A stretch of DNA of 64,000 nucleotides from Mycobacterium adipatum (GTDB taxonomy: Bacteria; Actinomycetota; Actinomycetes; Mycobacteriales; Mycobacteriaceae): NCBI RefSeq assembly GCF_001644575.1, contig NZ_CP015597.1, forward strand, positions 62,001 through 126,000. Reading direction: 5' to 3'. Below are positions 1 through 7,490 of this stretch, one piece after another. The position numbers and the translations under genes were made by a program. Numbering within the stretch: the stretch's first letter is position 1; each line of letters begins with the position of its first letter. Under the pieces are notes generated by a model. The model made no database searches, was not told the DNA's origin, and saw nothing but the letters and a program-made list of their open reading frames with translations.

Positions 1-36
1 TACCGCCGCAACCGGCGTACTGCCAGAATTGTCGCG

Positions 37-750
37 ATGGCCGCTACACCGCTGACTGAGGTCCGCCTGCCCGAGCAGGCACTGTCCGAGCTGTCCGGCA
101 TCAACGAAAACCAGTGGATCCGCGACCACGCGATCAGCGTCGGCAGACCCTGGTGGACCCAAACGCTGGCCGAACACGGTTTCGACGACACCCTCACTGG
201 CGAGACAATCCGCCGCGCCGACATCTTCGCCCTCTCCGACGCCGCCGCCGACGATCCCGCCGCTGCGCTGACCCTGCTGTGGAACGCGCTGGCATGGGGC
301 AGCGGGGACAAACGGCGCAACAACAAGGCACGCATCGCCGCGGTCGCCGCCCACCCCGAGGCCGCGGCCGCACTGCTCCAGCAGGCCGCCGCACTGAGCC
401 GCACCGACCCACAGACCGCCTACGAACTGCTTTACCCGCGCAACCGGACCGCCATCGCCGGACTGGGGCCAGCGTTCTTCACCAAGTACCTCTACTTCGC
501 CGGCGGCGGCGAGGCCCACCACCCATGCGCCATCCTCGACGAGAACGTCGCCCTGGCCCTGCAGAAGAGCTGCGGCTGGGCCTCACTTCCGCTCAGCGGC
601 TGGCTGTCCACCGCCTATCAGCGCTACGCCACACTGCTGGGCATGTGGACAGACCAACACCACCTCGGGCGCCGCGACTCAATCGAACGATGGCTGTTCG
701 AGGCAGGCAAGACCACACCGCGGCGGCCCACCTCCGGAGACCCGTCATGA
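37..750 (+). CDS. OGG-fold 8-oxoguanine DNA glycosylase-like protein
   Basis: A 237-aa protein resembling the bacterial OGG-fold branch of the HhH glycosylases, which excise oxidised guanine in base excision repair. A helix-hairpin-helix-like stretch 'RTAIAGLGPAFFTKYLYF' (about residues 137-154) carries Lys150, in the place of the catalytic lysine of OGG/AGOG enzymes. The following 'CAILDENVA' gives Asp169 in the place of the conserved aspartate. Its stop overlaps the next start as ATGA, so it heads a coupled cluster that also contains a (broken) uracil-DNA glycosylase. Only 36 bases precede it, so the promoter cannot be judged. The family call is from motif recognition; substrate is inferred. 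Confidence 0.6.
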   Translation: MAATPLTEVRLPEQALSELSGINENQWIRDHAISVGRPWWTQTLAEHGFDDTLTGETIRRADIFALSDAAADDPAAALTLLWNALAWGSGDKRRNNKARIAAVAAHPEAAAALLQQAAALSRTDPQTAYELLYPRNRTAIAGLGPAFFTKYLYFAGGGEAHHPCAILDENVALALQKSCGWASLPLSGWLSTAYQRYATLLGMWTDQHHLGRRDSIERWLFEAGKTTPRRPTSGDPS

Positions 751-866
751 CCGCTCTCGACGAGCACCTCGACGCCAACACCTGGTGGCCGAACATCTCC
801 TGCGGCGACACCGTCACAGCACCGCTGCGCCAGGTCACCGACGAGCTTCACGAGCACAAGCGATGA
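747..866 (+). CDS. Small hypothetical protein (39 aa)
   Basis: A 39-aa reading frame, MTALDEHLDANTWW..., starts with ATGA over the stop of the glycosylase-like gene. It ends with ATGA over the start of the next gene. Coupling on both sides is the main reason to believe it is translated. It has no recognisable motif, signal peptide or membrane segment. It could be a short accessory protein or a translational linker between its neighbours. Confidence 0.5.
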   Translation: MTALDEHLDANTWWPNISCGDTVTAPLRQVTDELHEHKR

Positions 867-1807
867 GCCGCCGACAAGGAGTCCCCTGGGCGGCCACCAG
901 CGTGCCCGAGATCCGCCGGCAATGGTGCAACGCCCTGGACCTCACCGCCGAACGATTCACCTCCCAGGGCATGTCCCCACCACCACCCGGCACACCCGGC
1001 AGCCGGCGCCTGGAGCGCATGCAATCCAAGCTGGCCGCCGAGATGGAAATCATGAAAACCGAAACCCGGGCCATCGGCGACGCCGAAATGTTCTGGGTGG
1101 CAAGAGACATGGTGGACACCGCCCTCGACGCCGCAGCGACCCTGCCCGAATGGACACCCGCGCTGGCCTGCCCCACACCCAACGGGCTGCTGTGCTGGGC
1201 CAAACCCGCCGGCACCGTCCCCTTCGGCCCAAGGCCCACCGCCACGACCGACGTCCCATGGGACGCGGTGTGGTGGTGGATGCGACCCGACGGACAGCTC
1301 CACATGTCACCGTCGAGCCGGTTCACCAAACACGCAGACCTCATCGCCCCGTTTCAGGTCACCACTCCGCTGTGGTCAGCGCACACCATCGTCATCGACC
1401 CCACCCAGCCACGCACCGAGGAAGCCAACGGCACCGAAGCAGCACACCCGTTCGTCTCTGTCGTCGGCGCCGCCTGGTTGCTGATGGGACAACCCGCGGT
1501 CACCGAAACCCGCGCCATCACCGACACCACCGCAGCACCCCGCACCGGCGGCCGCGGCCCAGAGCTCGCACCGCCGCCGGCCGTCACCCTCATCGACATA
1601 CGCCGCCCCCAACGAACACCCCACGACCCTTCCGAGGCAACCGGCGAGCGCCAGTACCACCGCCGGTGGTGGGTGGGCGGACACTGGCGCCAACAGGCCT
1701 GCGGCCCCAACCACAGCCAGCGCAAACCGATCTATGTGGCGCCCTACATCAAAGGGCCCGAAGACAAACCACTGTCCAGTGAGCGCGTCAACGTGTGGCG
1801 GCGATGA
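863..1807 (+). CDS. Hypothetical protein with C-terminal GHWRxQ motif
   Basis: A 314-aa protein of unknown function. The ATG at 863 overlaps the upstream stop (ATGA), which favours it over the longer frame. Tryptophan clusters occur mid-protein ('DAVWWWM'). The C-terminus has 'RWWVGGHWRQQACGP' followed by a basic stretch and 'IYVAPYIKG'. A very similar tail (GHWRRQ...GP...IAPVMVN) ends the unrelated-looking 611-aa protein at 3141-4976, so the tail is probably a shared module. Such tails are, from memory, common in actinobacterial plasmid and phage proteins of unknown role. The gene ends in ATGA overlap with the uracil-DNA glycosylase remnant. Confidence 0.6.
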   Translation: MSRRQGVPWAATSVPEIRRQWCNALDLTAERFTSQGMSPPPPGTPGSRRLERMQSKLAAEMEIMKTETRAIGDAEMFWVARDMVDTALDAAATLPEWTPALACPTPNGLLCWAKPAGTVPFGPRPTATTDVPWDAVWWWMRPDGQLHMSPSSRFTKHADLIAPFQVTTPLWSAHTIVIDPTQPRTEEANGTEAAHPFVSVVGAAWLLMGQPAVTETRAITDTTAAPRTGGRGPELAPPPAVTLIDIRRPQRTPHDPSEATGERQYHRRWWVGGHWRQQACGPNHSQRKPIYVAPYIKGPEDKPLSSERVNVWRR

Positions 1808-2398
1808 CCGACACCCGCGAGCGCCGCATGCGCACCCTGGCCACCCGCATCAGAAACTGCACCGCCTGCGACGGCATGAACATCCCCCACATCACCCAAG
1901 CCGCACCCGGTTACGGCTCCGCCCAATCCCCGGTGATGATCGTCGGCCAAAGCCTCTGCGGGCCGTGCATGGCCACCCAGATTCCCTTCACCGGCGGCAG
2001 CGGCCGATTCCTCGACCGCGCTCTCGACGCCGCCAAGCTCACCAAGGAATCCGTGTTCACCACCAACGTCGTGCACTGCCATCCCCCGAAGAATCGGCCC
2101 TCACTACCCCACGAGATCGACAAACTGCCGCCCCTACCTGGCAGCTGAAATCGACATCGTGGCACCACAACTGATCATCGGCCTCGGCCGAGACGCCCGC
2201 GCCACGCTCGAACTCCTCCAACCCACCGCGCCCGTCCTGCCATGGCCGTTCACCCGGCCCCGCAAGACCCCCGCCGCCACCGACCCGACGCGGTTGCTGT
2301 TCGCGCCGCACCCGTCATGGATTGCCCGCCAACCCCGCCCCGTCCAAGACGACTACGTGGCCACCCTCACCAAGGCGCTGCGCTGGGCTTTCACTTAG
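1804..2398 (+). pseudogene. Uracil-DNA glycosylase, Fe-S type, frameshifted
   Basis: The frame from 1804 encodes a family 4/5-like uracil-DNA glycosylase start: 'RIRNCTACDGMN' with paired cysteines for an Fe-S cluster, then 'VGQSLCGPCM...FTGGSGRFLDRAL'. It stops early at 2148. The missing part continues in another frame to 2398 ('EIDIVAPQLIIGLGRDA...LFAPHPSW'). Removing one A from the AAA at 2122-2124 turns 'aaactgccgcccctac' into codons for NCRPY and joins both halves into one expected protein. This is either a recent inactivating insertion or a sequencing error. Upstream it is coupled to the 314-aa gene. Confidence 0.75.
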
Positions 2399-2403
2399 AA
2401 TCA

Positions 2404-3144
2404 TCACCACTGCCACGGCAGACGAATCTCCGCCAGGGCCACGGCGCCACCGGCCTGAACGCGCTGCCGATATAGCCACAACCAGTCCATGTGATTCGGG
2501 TAGAAACCGGGTCGCGTCCAAGCATGCTCAAGTGAACCCGCCGGCACCCGCGGCCGTCCGTTCAAACCCGGAAAATCGGGCGGAAACATCAGATACGACC
2601 GCCCCAGCTCGTCGAGCACCATCTCCGACCCGTTACCATTCGGGAACAGAAAATGCCATGGCCACCACCGGCCGAGCCACCGAAAATCCTCGTCGACATA
2701 ACCGCGGGACCGCGATAGCGGCGGCGCGCGCAGGTACCCGTCCTCGAAATACTGCCGGGTCGAATCCGCCCAACGGTAGTCCGCAGCCAGTGCCTTGACG
2801 ATCTGGCGGGCATTCGGCAGCGCCGCCTCCTCCACGACCTCGACCGACACCGCCCTGACGGGCCCACGGAACCGCACACCGAGAGTCGAAAAATCCGGAT
2901 CAACCTCTGCCACCAGGGAACCCGGACTGATCTCGCACACCGCGTTGCCCCCACCGAGCACACTGAACGCCAGCGCCACCTCCCGCGACCCACTCGCATA
3001 GACGTACTCCCGGCATTCCGGCGAAGCGTCAGCGCGCACCGCACAACCACGCATCTGCGCAGTCTCAATCCACCGCACGCTGAACGGATCAAGGCACGGT
3101 CCCAATCCGTGCCAGTACCGCGCCGGCCGCTTCCGCCTGTTCAC
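2404..3144 (-). CDS. Possible ADP-ribosyltransferase-fold protein
   Basis: A 246-aa protein, convergent with the glycosylase remnant and coupled to the upstream 611-aa gene (start overlaps its stop). The N-terminal third has 'YWHGLGPCLDP', 'YVYASGSREVALAF', 'NAVCEISP' and 'AEVDPDF..GVRFRGPVRAV', an order reminiscent of small ADP-ribosyltransferases of the rifampin Arr type (HG motif, YVY(A/S) strand, later acidic strand). The rest is rich in W and P and has no recognised domain. The fold assignment is tentative; it may be an unrelated family. Confidence 0.4.
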   Translation of the reverse strand: MNRRKRPARYWHGLGPCLDPFSVRWIETAQMRGCAVRADASPECREYVYASGSREVALAFSVLGGGNAVCEISPGSLVAEVDPDFSTLGVRFRGPVRAVSVEVVEEAALPNARQIVKALAADYRWADSTRQYFEDGYLRAPPLSRSRGYVDEDFRWLGRWWPWHFLFPNGNGSEMVLDELGRSYLMFPPDFPGLNGRPRVPAGSLEHAWTRPGFYPNHMDWLWLYRQRVQAGGAVALAEIRLPWQW

Positions 3145-4976
3145 CGCGGCTCCGCCAGCGTCGGCGCCGGCAGCCGATAGATCTGCGGCCGATCAGACCC
3201 CAGCCGTCCAGCGTTGACCATCACCGGGGCGATCCGGACCCGACGTGTCTGCGTGCGCCCTGGCCCGAAATGCTGACGCCGCCAGTGACCGCGGCGGCGG
3301 TGCGGTGCGGTGGTGCGCCCGGTCGGCTCACCCTTGGCCGTCGGCTGCGGGTCCGCTGGCGTCGTGGCCGTCACGTTGAGCACGTGCACCGAGTCCTCGG
3401 GGCGTTTCGCAGTACCGGAGCTGGGCGCGGCCACGGACTCCTGTTCGTCCTCGCCGCGCTTGTGACCGGGCCGGTGCCAGTCCGCCCAGGCGGCGACCGC
3501 CGCGGCGTTGGTGACGAGATTGGCGTAGCTCGTCGCACTGCGAGACGCCGGGACCACCCAGCGGCCCAAAGTCGCGCCGGCCGTCGCTGACGGGATGGCC
3601 ACACACCAGCCGAACAGGTCATCCAGACGTCCGTGCGCATCGGCGAGCAACAAGACGGCCTCGATGTGTGCGCCTCGCGCAGCAACGGCATCCCAGAACG
3701 CCGGAAGCGGAGACTGGAAGTTGTTGGTCGCGCCGATCATCATCTCGCGGCCGTCCGGCAGCTCCCTTCCGGAGCCGACCAGGTGGTCGATCCAGCGCAT
3801 TCGAGCGTCATCGCGCAGCACCCCGTTGTCGATGGCTGGTAGCCGCGCCGGTTCGGCGAAGGTCACCAGCACCTGAGCGAACGGCATCCGCAGATCCTCG
3901 ACGTCCTCCCCTGACAGCGGCTCGGAGTCCAGGTAGGCCATGGTGTGCCCCGGCGGCAACCAGAACGGAACGGCCGCGGCCGCAGCCACCGCAATCCGCC
4001 CGTTCGTCACCGTCCGGTGCCGACCCCATGCGCCGACCGCCGACACCGCGTACCAGGCCTGCATCGCGGCGGCATCAGCCGGCGAAGGATACGGCGAACT
4101 GCCCGCCACCAGAGACGGAATCTGCGACCGCGCCGCCGCCGTCACGTTGTGCTGCAGACTGCCGATGAACGCATCCGCAACCACCGGCGCCCCCGCCGCG
4201 GTGGCCTTGTCGCGCAGCGCCGCCGAACCGGTAGACAACTCGGTGACGGCGGGCACCGCGGCCGGCGCATCGACAGTCACCGCCACACCCTCCGGACAGC
4301 CACCCAGCATCCGAGAAACCGGATGACCGGGGTCGGCGGCGATGTTCAACCACGGCGGCGGTGACTTGAAAGCGATCACCGCGGCGGTGTCCGCCGCGAG
4401 GGCATCCATGTAGGCGTCCCACGCCGGGCCGTCGACATCGGTCACATCGTCGGGCAGCACTGTGCCGGTCGCGTAGGCAACCGATTTCGCCAGCGCCATC
4501 TTCTGCTCGACCGTGAAGTCCAACGGGGCGTCCTTGCGGATGCCGCGCGCACGCTGAATCGCTTCGGTCTGAACCGAATTCAACCGGGTGGACACCACAC
4601 CCTCAGTCAGATACGCCCGGTTGCCGGACAGGATCGCGTAGAACGACTCCGGCCCGAACGTCTCCCAGCCCCAATCCCCGATCCGCGACCAATGACGAGC
4701 CAACTCCCGCACCGCCTCGTCGAGCTGGCGCGACGCCACACGAATGGCGTCCCGGTCAACAGCGATGCGCTGCAGCTGCGGCGCGCACACCGCATCCCGC
4801 GCCGCGATCGCCGCACGCAGCTCAGCGCGCAGTCGGGCATCCAACTCGGCGCGTTCGCGCATCGCGGCCAGCCGCGCCAGCTCCTCGTCGAGCTGGGCTC
4901 GCACCTGCGCCAAATCGGTGGCCAGCTGCGCCGCATCCTGATTGTGCTTGCGCTGCTTGTACTTACCCCTGGCCAT
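3141..4976 (-). CDS. Large hypothetical protein, coiled coil and GHWRxQ tail
   Basis: A 611-aa protein. The start MARGKYKQRK at 4976 overlaps the end of the upstream coiled-coil gene by 14 bases, typical of an operon, and is preferred to a longer frame. Residues about 10-100 form an Ala/Arg/Glu/Leu-rich coiled coil. The middle is a long Ala-rich domain ('WGWETFGPESFYAIL', 'WAEWHR'-like tryptophans) that I do not recognise. Residues about 580-600 contain 'RRGHWRRQHFGPGRTQ', closely matching the tail of the protein encoded at 863-1807. It has no signal peptide or membrane segment. Function unknown. Confidence 0.55.
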   Translation of the reverse strand: MARGKYKQRKHNQDAAQLATDLAQVRAQLDEELARLAAMRERAELDARLRAELRAAIAARDAVCAPQLQRIAVDRDAIRVASRQLDEAVRELARHWSRIGDWGWETFGPESFYAILSGNRAYLTEGVVSTRLNSVQTEAIQRARGIRKDAPLDFTVEQKMALAKSVAYATGTVLPDDVTDVDGPAWDAYMDALAADTAAVIAFKSPPPWLNIAADPGHPVSRMLGGCPEGVAVTVDAPAAVPAVTELSTGSAALRDKATAAGAPVVADAFIGSLQHNVTAAARSQIPSLVAGSSPYPSPADAAAMQAWYAVSAVGAWGRHRTVTNGRIAVAAAAAVPFWLPPGHTMAYLDSEPLSGEDVEDLRMPFAQVLVTFAEPARLPAIDNGVLRDDARMRWIDHLVGSGRELPDGREMMIGATNNFQSPLPAFWDAVAARGAHIEAVLLLADAHGRLDDLFGWCVAIPSATAGATLGRWVVPASRSATSYANLVTNAAAVAAWADWHRPGHKRGEDEQESVAAPSSGTAKRPEDSVHVLNVTATTPADPQPTAKGEPTGRTTAPHRRRGHWRRQHFGPGRTQTRRVRIAPVMVNAGRLGSDRPQIYRLPAPTLAEPR

Positions 4977-5385
4977 CGACGTGGACCTCCTCGGGCAGGA
5001 TGCTGTGCAATCCCGCCGCAATGAGATCGCGCGCGACCTGCGCGCGCCGGTCCCGCACCGCGGGCAGCCCCTCAGCGATCGCGTCACGGTGGCCAAGAAC
5101 GTACGCCGGCGCCTCGTCGAGCAGATCCGCCACGCGTTCGACGTTGCGGGCGATCGTGTCGACATGGCGCCAGTGCTTGTGAAACTCCTCGATGTCGGCG
5201 GCCACCTTCTCGCGGGCCTCCTCCAGCAGCGGGTTGGTCACCGCATCGCGATCCCGATAGGCCCGCGCTGTCGCCGACCGCAGAGCGTCCGGATTGGCCA
5301 ACCCCTGCTCAAGGCTGGTGCGTTCCTTGATGGCGGCACGCACCTGCTTCTGCAGGCGCTGCAACTCCTCGACGTCCTCGGCCAT
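4963..5385 (-). CDS. Small coiled-coil hypothetical protein
   Basis: A 140-aa, charged, mostly helical protein (MAEDVEELQRLQKQV...) predicted to form coiled coils across most of its length. The start at 5385 is chosen because a strong ribosome site (GGGAGGG) lies about seven bases upstream; a longer frame to 5502 lacks this. Its 3' end overlaps the 611-aa gene, whose N-terminus is also coiled coil, so the two products may associate. Function unknown. Confidence 0.55.
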   Translation of the reverse strand: MAEDVEELQRLQKQVRAAIKERTSLEQGLANPDALRSATARAYRDRDAVTNPLLEEAREKVAADIEEFHKHWRHVDTIARNVERVADLLDEAPAYVLGHRDAIAEGLPAVRDRRAQVARDLIAAGLHSILPEEVHVDGQG

Positions 5386-5509
5386 GGCGTCCCTCCCGCT
5401 CCGTGCTGCCAGGGTTGATGATGCTCCCCGAGTACGACACGCCTGCCCCGCGCCGCCGAGTCCTTCTCGCCCGTAGAAACCGGTGCCCGTCGGTGTCCAC
5501 ATCCGGCTT

Positions 5510-5650
5510 TAGCATCACTTTTACCGCAACACCATGGAGCCGCCGCACATGTTCGAGACACTGCACGCCAGCCACAACGGCAACCCTCACCGGGTCCGGC
5601 TGCGCGATCGGGAAGACATCGCTGAGCGAAACGGACAGGCAGCTCCATGA
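5510..5650 (+). pseudogene. Truncated duplicate: promoter plus N-terminus of the 5909 gene
   Basis: The reading frame 5549-5650 encodes 33 aa, MFETLHASHNGNPHRV..., nearly matching the start of the protein at 5909 (MLQTIHASHNGNLYRV...). Similarity stops after 'LRDREDIA'. The upstream pieces match too: TAGCAT at 5510-5515 against TAGAAT, then shared CGCAACAC and GCACATG. So a promoter and the first quarter of a gene were duplicated and the rest was lost. Its stop overlaps the start of the small membrane gene (ATGA at 5647), which may now be translated by coupling from it. Confidence 0.65.
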
Positions 5651-5865
5651 CCGAGCCGAGCCTGTTGGACGCCGCAGGCATCGACAACAGTCCGCTGCTG
5701 ATGGTGGTCATCGGCGCGGTAGGTGTGCTGGTCGCCCTAGGTCTGCTGCGGTTGCTGCGACGCATTAAGCGGCTGATCTGGACTGCAGCGGTATTAGCCG
5801 CCGCAGGCGGCGCGGGTACAGGCGGGGGCTGGGCCTTCCTCGACGCCCTCAAGACGATGCGCTGA
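5647..5865 (+). CDS. Small membrane protein (72 aa)
   Basis: MTEPSLLDAAGIDNSP is followed by two hydrophobic segments (about residues 17-38 and 43-62) with a basic loop 'RLLRRIKR' between them, giving a two-pass hairpin. There is no family I recognise. It is coupled by ATGA to a truncated duplicate N-terminus upstream. It sits just before the promoter of the 5909 gene. Function unknown. Confidence 0.5.
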   Translation: MTEPSLLDAAGIDNSPLLMVVIGAVGVLVALGLLRLLRRIKRLIWTAAVLAAAGGAGTGGGWAFLDALKTMR

Positions 5866-5877
5866 GACTGCGCTCCC

Positions 5878-5883
5878 TAGAAT
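5878..5883 (+). promoter_or_regulatory. -10 element TAGAAT
   Basis: TAGAAT matches the mycobacterial -10 pattern TANNNT and lies 25 bases before the ATG at 5909. A GAGG ribosome site at 5900-5903 supports that ATG rather than the GTG at 5903. A variant copy (TAGCAT) precedes the truncated duplicate at 5549. Confidence 0.45.
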
Positions 5884-5908
5884 CCGAACGCAACACGACG
5901 AGGTGCAC

Positions 5909-6361
5909 ATGCTTCAAACCATCCACGCCAGCCACAACGGCAACCTCTATCGGGTCCAGCTGCGCGATCGAAAAGACATCGCCGACCTCGTGCGCGAGCA
6001 CCGCCTCGAAACAGTCAGCAGCCGCGACAACACGATCGTCTTCTGGTTCACCCCATCCACCCACTGCTCCCACATGCAGCTCAACAAGCAGGCCACCGTA
6101 CTGCTGCTGATAAGCACCGCATTCACCGCCCGCCAGGTGCCGCTGCTGCGCGGCAACATCGTCATCACCGGCAACGACGGACACGGCAACCCCGCCGCAC
6201 TCACCCCTGCCCAAATGAACAGGCTCATCAACACCGACCTGACCGGCCGCCAGGAGTGGATCCTCAGCTGGCGATTCACCCGCGACGAACGCGCCCGCCG
6301 ACGCGCCTCCCGTTCCACCGAAGCCACCCCGATGGCCGCCATCGTGCGGGCCTGGCGGTAG
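5909..6361 (+). CDS. Hypothetical protein, 150 aa
   Basis: A soluble 150-aa protein beginning MLQTIHASHNGNLYRV. It is Asn/Arg rich, with 'GNIVITGNDGHGNPAALTPAQMNRLI' in its second half, a pattern vaguely like small DUF3846-type domains, which I do not assert. The ATG at 5909 has a GAGG ribosome site. The tail is basic. Its promoter and N-terminus are duplicated in degraded form at 5510-5650. Function unknown. Confidence 0.5.
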   Translation: MLQTIHASHNGNLYRVQLRDRKDIADLVREHRLETVSSRDNTIVFWFTPSTHCSHMQLNKQATVLLLISTAFTARQVPLLRGNIVITGNDGHGNPAALTPAQMNRLINTDLTGRQEWILSWRFTRDERARRRASRSTEATPMAAIVRAWR

Positions 6362-6395
6362 CACCGAACACCACCGACAGCCGCCGGCAGGCCGG

Positions 6396-6401
6396 TACCG
6401 T
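6396..6401 (+). promoter_or_regulatory. Leaderless -10 element TACCGT
   Basis: TACCGT fits TANNNT and is separated by exactly six bases from the ATG at 6408. Transcription would then begin at or next to the start codon. No ribosome site is visible. Confidence 0.5.
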
Positions 6402-6407
6402 TCCGGC

Positions 6408-6851
6408 ATGGCAGCCGAGCGCCGCGCCAACAAGGCCAACCCCACCCGCGAACGCCGCGCTGCGGCCAAGCGCCGCGCCGCCAAGAAAGCCGCCCCCACC
6501 GAACACCGCGGCCAGGTGTGCTCGTCCTGCGGCTACTTCCCTGCAGACCTCACCTCGACCGGCCTGCTTCCACTGCACAACACCCCGCGCGGCGGCCGCT
6601 GCCACGGCACCAACGAGAAACCCATCACCGCGGTCGTCCCCGCCTGGCTGAAACCCGGAAAGTACGCACCCGCATTCGGAACCCGATCCAAAGGCGTCCG
6701 CAACACCGCACCCCCACCACGCACACCCGGCACCCAAACCCCCAAACTCACCGACCGCACCGATCTGCCCGACAGCCGCGCCGACACCGACCGAGTACGT
6801 CATCCCGGCACCGTCTCCGGCGGCGCGCCGAGCCTCGGCCGGCGCCGCTGA
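6408..6851 (+). CDS. Basic hypothetical protein with CxxC motif
   Basis: A 147-aa protein with a very basic N-terminus (residues 1-33 rich in R, K and A, likely nucleic-acid binding or disordered). It then has 'VCSSCGYFPADL' and 'GGRCHGT', three cysteines that with a histidine could bind zinc. The rest is Pro/Thr-rich and disordered. It is probably transcribed leaderless from TACCGT at 6396. Its stop overlaps the next start by one base. Function unknown. Confidence 0.45.
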   Translation: MAAERRANKANPTRERRAAAKRRAAKKAAPTEHRGQVCSSCGYFPADLTSTGLLPLHNTPRGGRCHGTNEKPITAVVPAWLKPGKYAPAFGTRSKGVRNTAPPPRTPGTQTPKLTDRTDLPDSRADTDRVRHPGTVSGGAPSLGRRR

Positions 6852-7135
6852 TGCCGCGTCGCTCACCCTGGCTCGACGAACGCACAGCCCTGCTGATCAG
6901 CCTGCTCACCGACCGCCACCACCTGCCCATGACCGACGGCCTCGAAGACGCGGTACGCCAGGACATCAGCGACCACCTCGACTTCGTAGCCCGCATGATG
7001 CGCATCGGCCGCCAGGCCGCCAAGGTCTACGTCACCGACGACGTGATCGGCGAGCTGGCCGGCCGCATCGCCGCCGGCGTCGCCGAAGCACACGGTGTCG
7101 TCGACCTCACCACCGAACGACGCAAACGCCGCTAA
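6851..7135 (+). CDS. Small hypothetical helical protein
   Basis: A 94-aa protein, MPRRSPWLDERTALLIS..., whose ATG overlaps the upstream TGA by one base (TGATG), so translational coupling is likely. It is mainly helical with no membrane segment. It ends in a basic tail (TTERRKRR). No family recognised. Confidence 0.5.
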   Translation: MPRRSPWLDERTALLISLLTDRHHLPMTDGLEDAVRQDISDHLDFVARMMRIGRQAAKVYVTDDVIGELAGRIAAGVAEAHGVVDLTTERRKRR

Positions 7136-7176
7136 CCCGCAGACGCGCGACGCTGCAGAGTCGTTCGCCACGACCC

Positions 7177-7425
7177 TCAGCGTTCGCCGGGCTGGCTGTC
7201 GTCTCCACCGCCTGCCTCTCGCGGCGGAGCGGAGACCCCCACACCGGTGTGGCCGGGCCAGCGCCTGATGAGCGCCACGACGGCGGCGATGAATGCGGCC
7301 ACAGCCGCCCCGACGGCAGGCAAGCCGTCGGTGGACCCGGTACGCAGGACTACCACCGCGCACAGCACCAGGTAGGCAACAAAGCAGCCGGCGATCATGA
7401 GAGCAATCTGGGTCACAGCGTTCAC
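7177..7425 (-). CDS. Small two-pass membrane protein
   Basis: An 82-aa protein with two hydrophobic segments (about residues 6-27 and 37-54) separated by a short loop, then a hydrophilic Gly/Pro-rich tail. The GTG start at 7425 is preceded by a good ribosome site, GGAAGGGA. Such small membrane proteins are common on actinobacterial plasmids; no specific function can be given. Confidence 0.5.
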   Translation of the reverse strand: MNAVTQIALMIAGCFVAYLVLCAVVVLRTGSTDGLPAVGAAVAAFIAAVVALIRRWPGHTGVGVSAPPREAGGGDDSQPGER

Positions 7426-7490
7426 GGTTCGTCCCTTCCATTGGGTGAAGCGAACCCAGTGAACGTCGTGGACGTGCGTTCTATCGAAAG

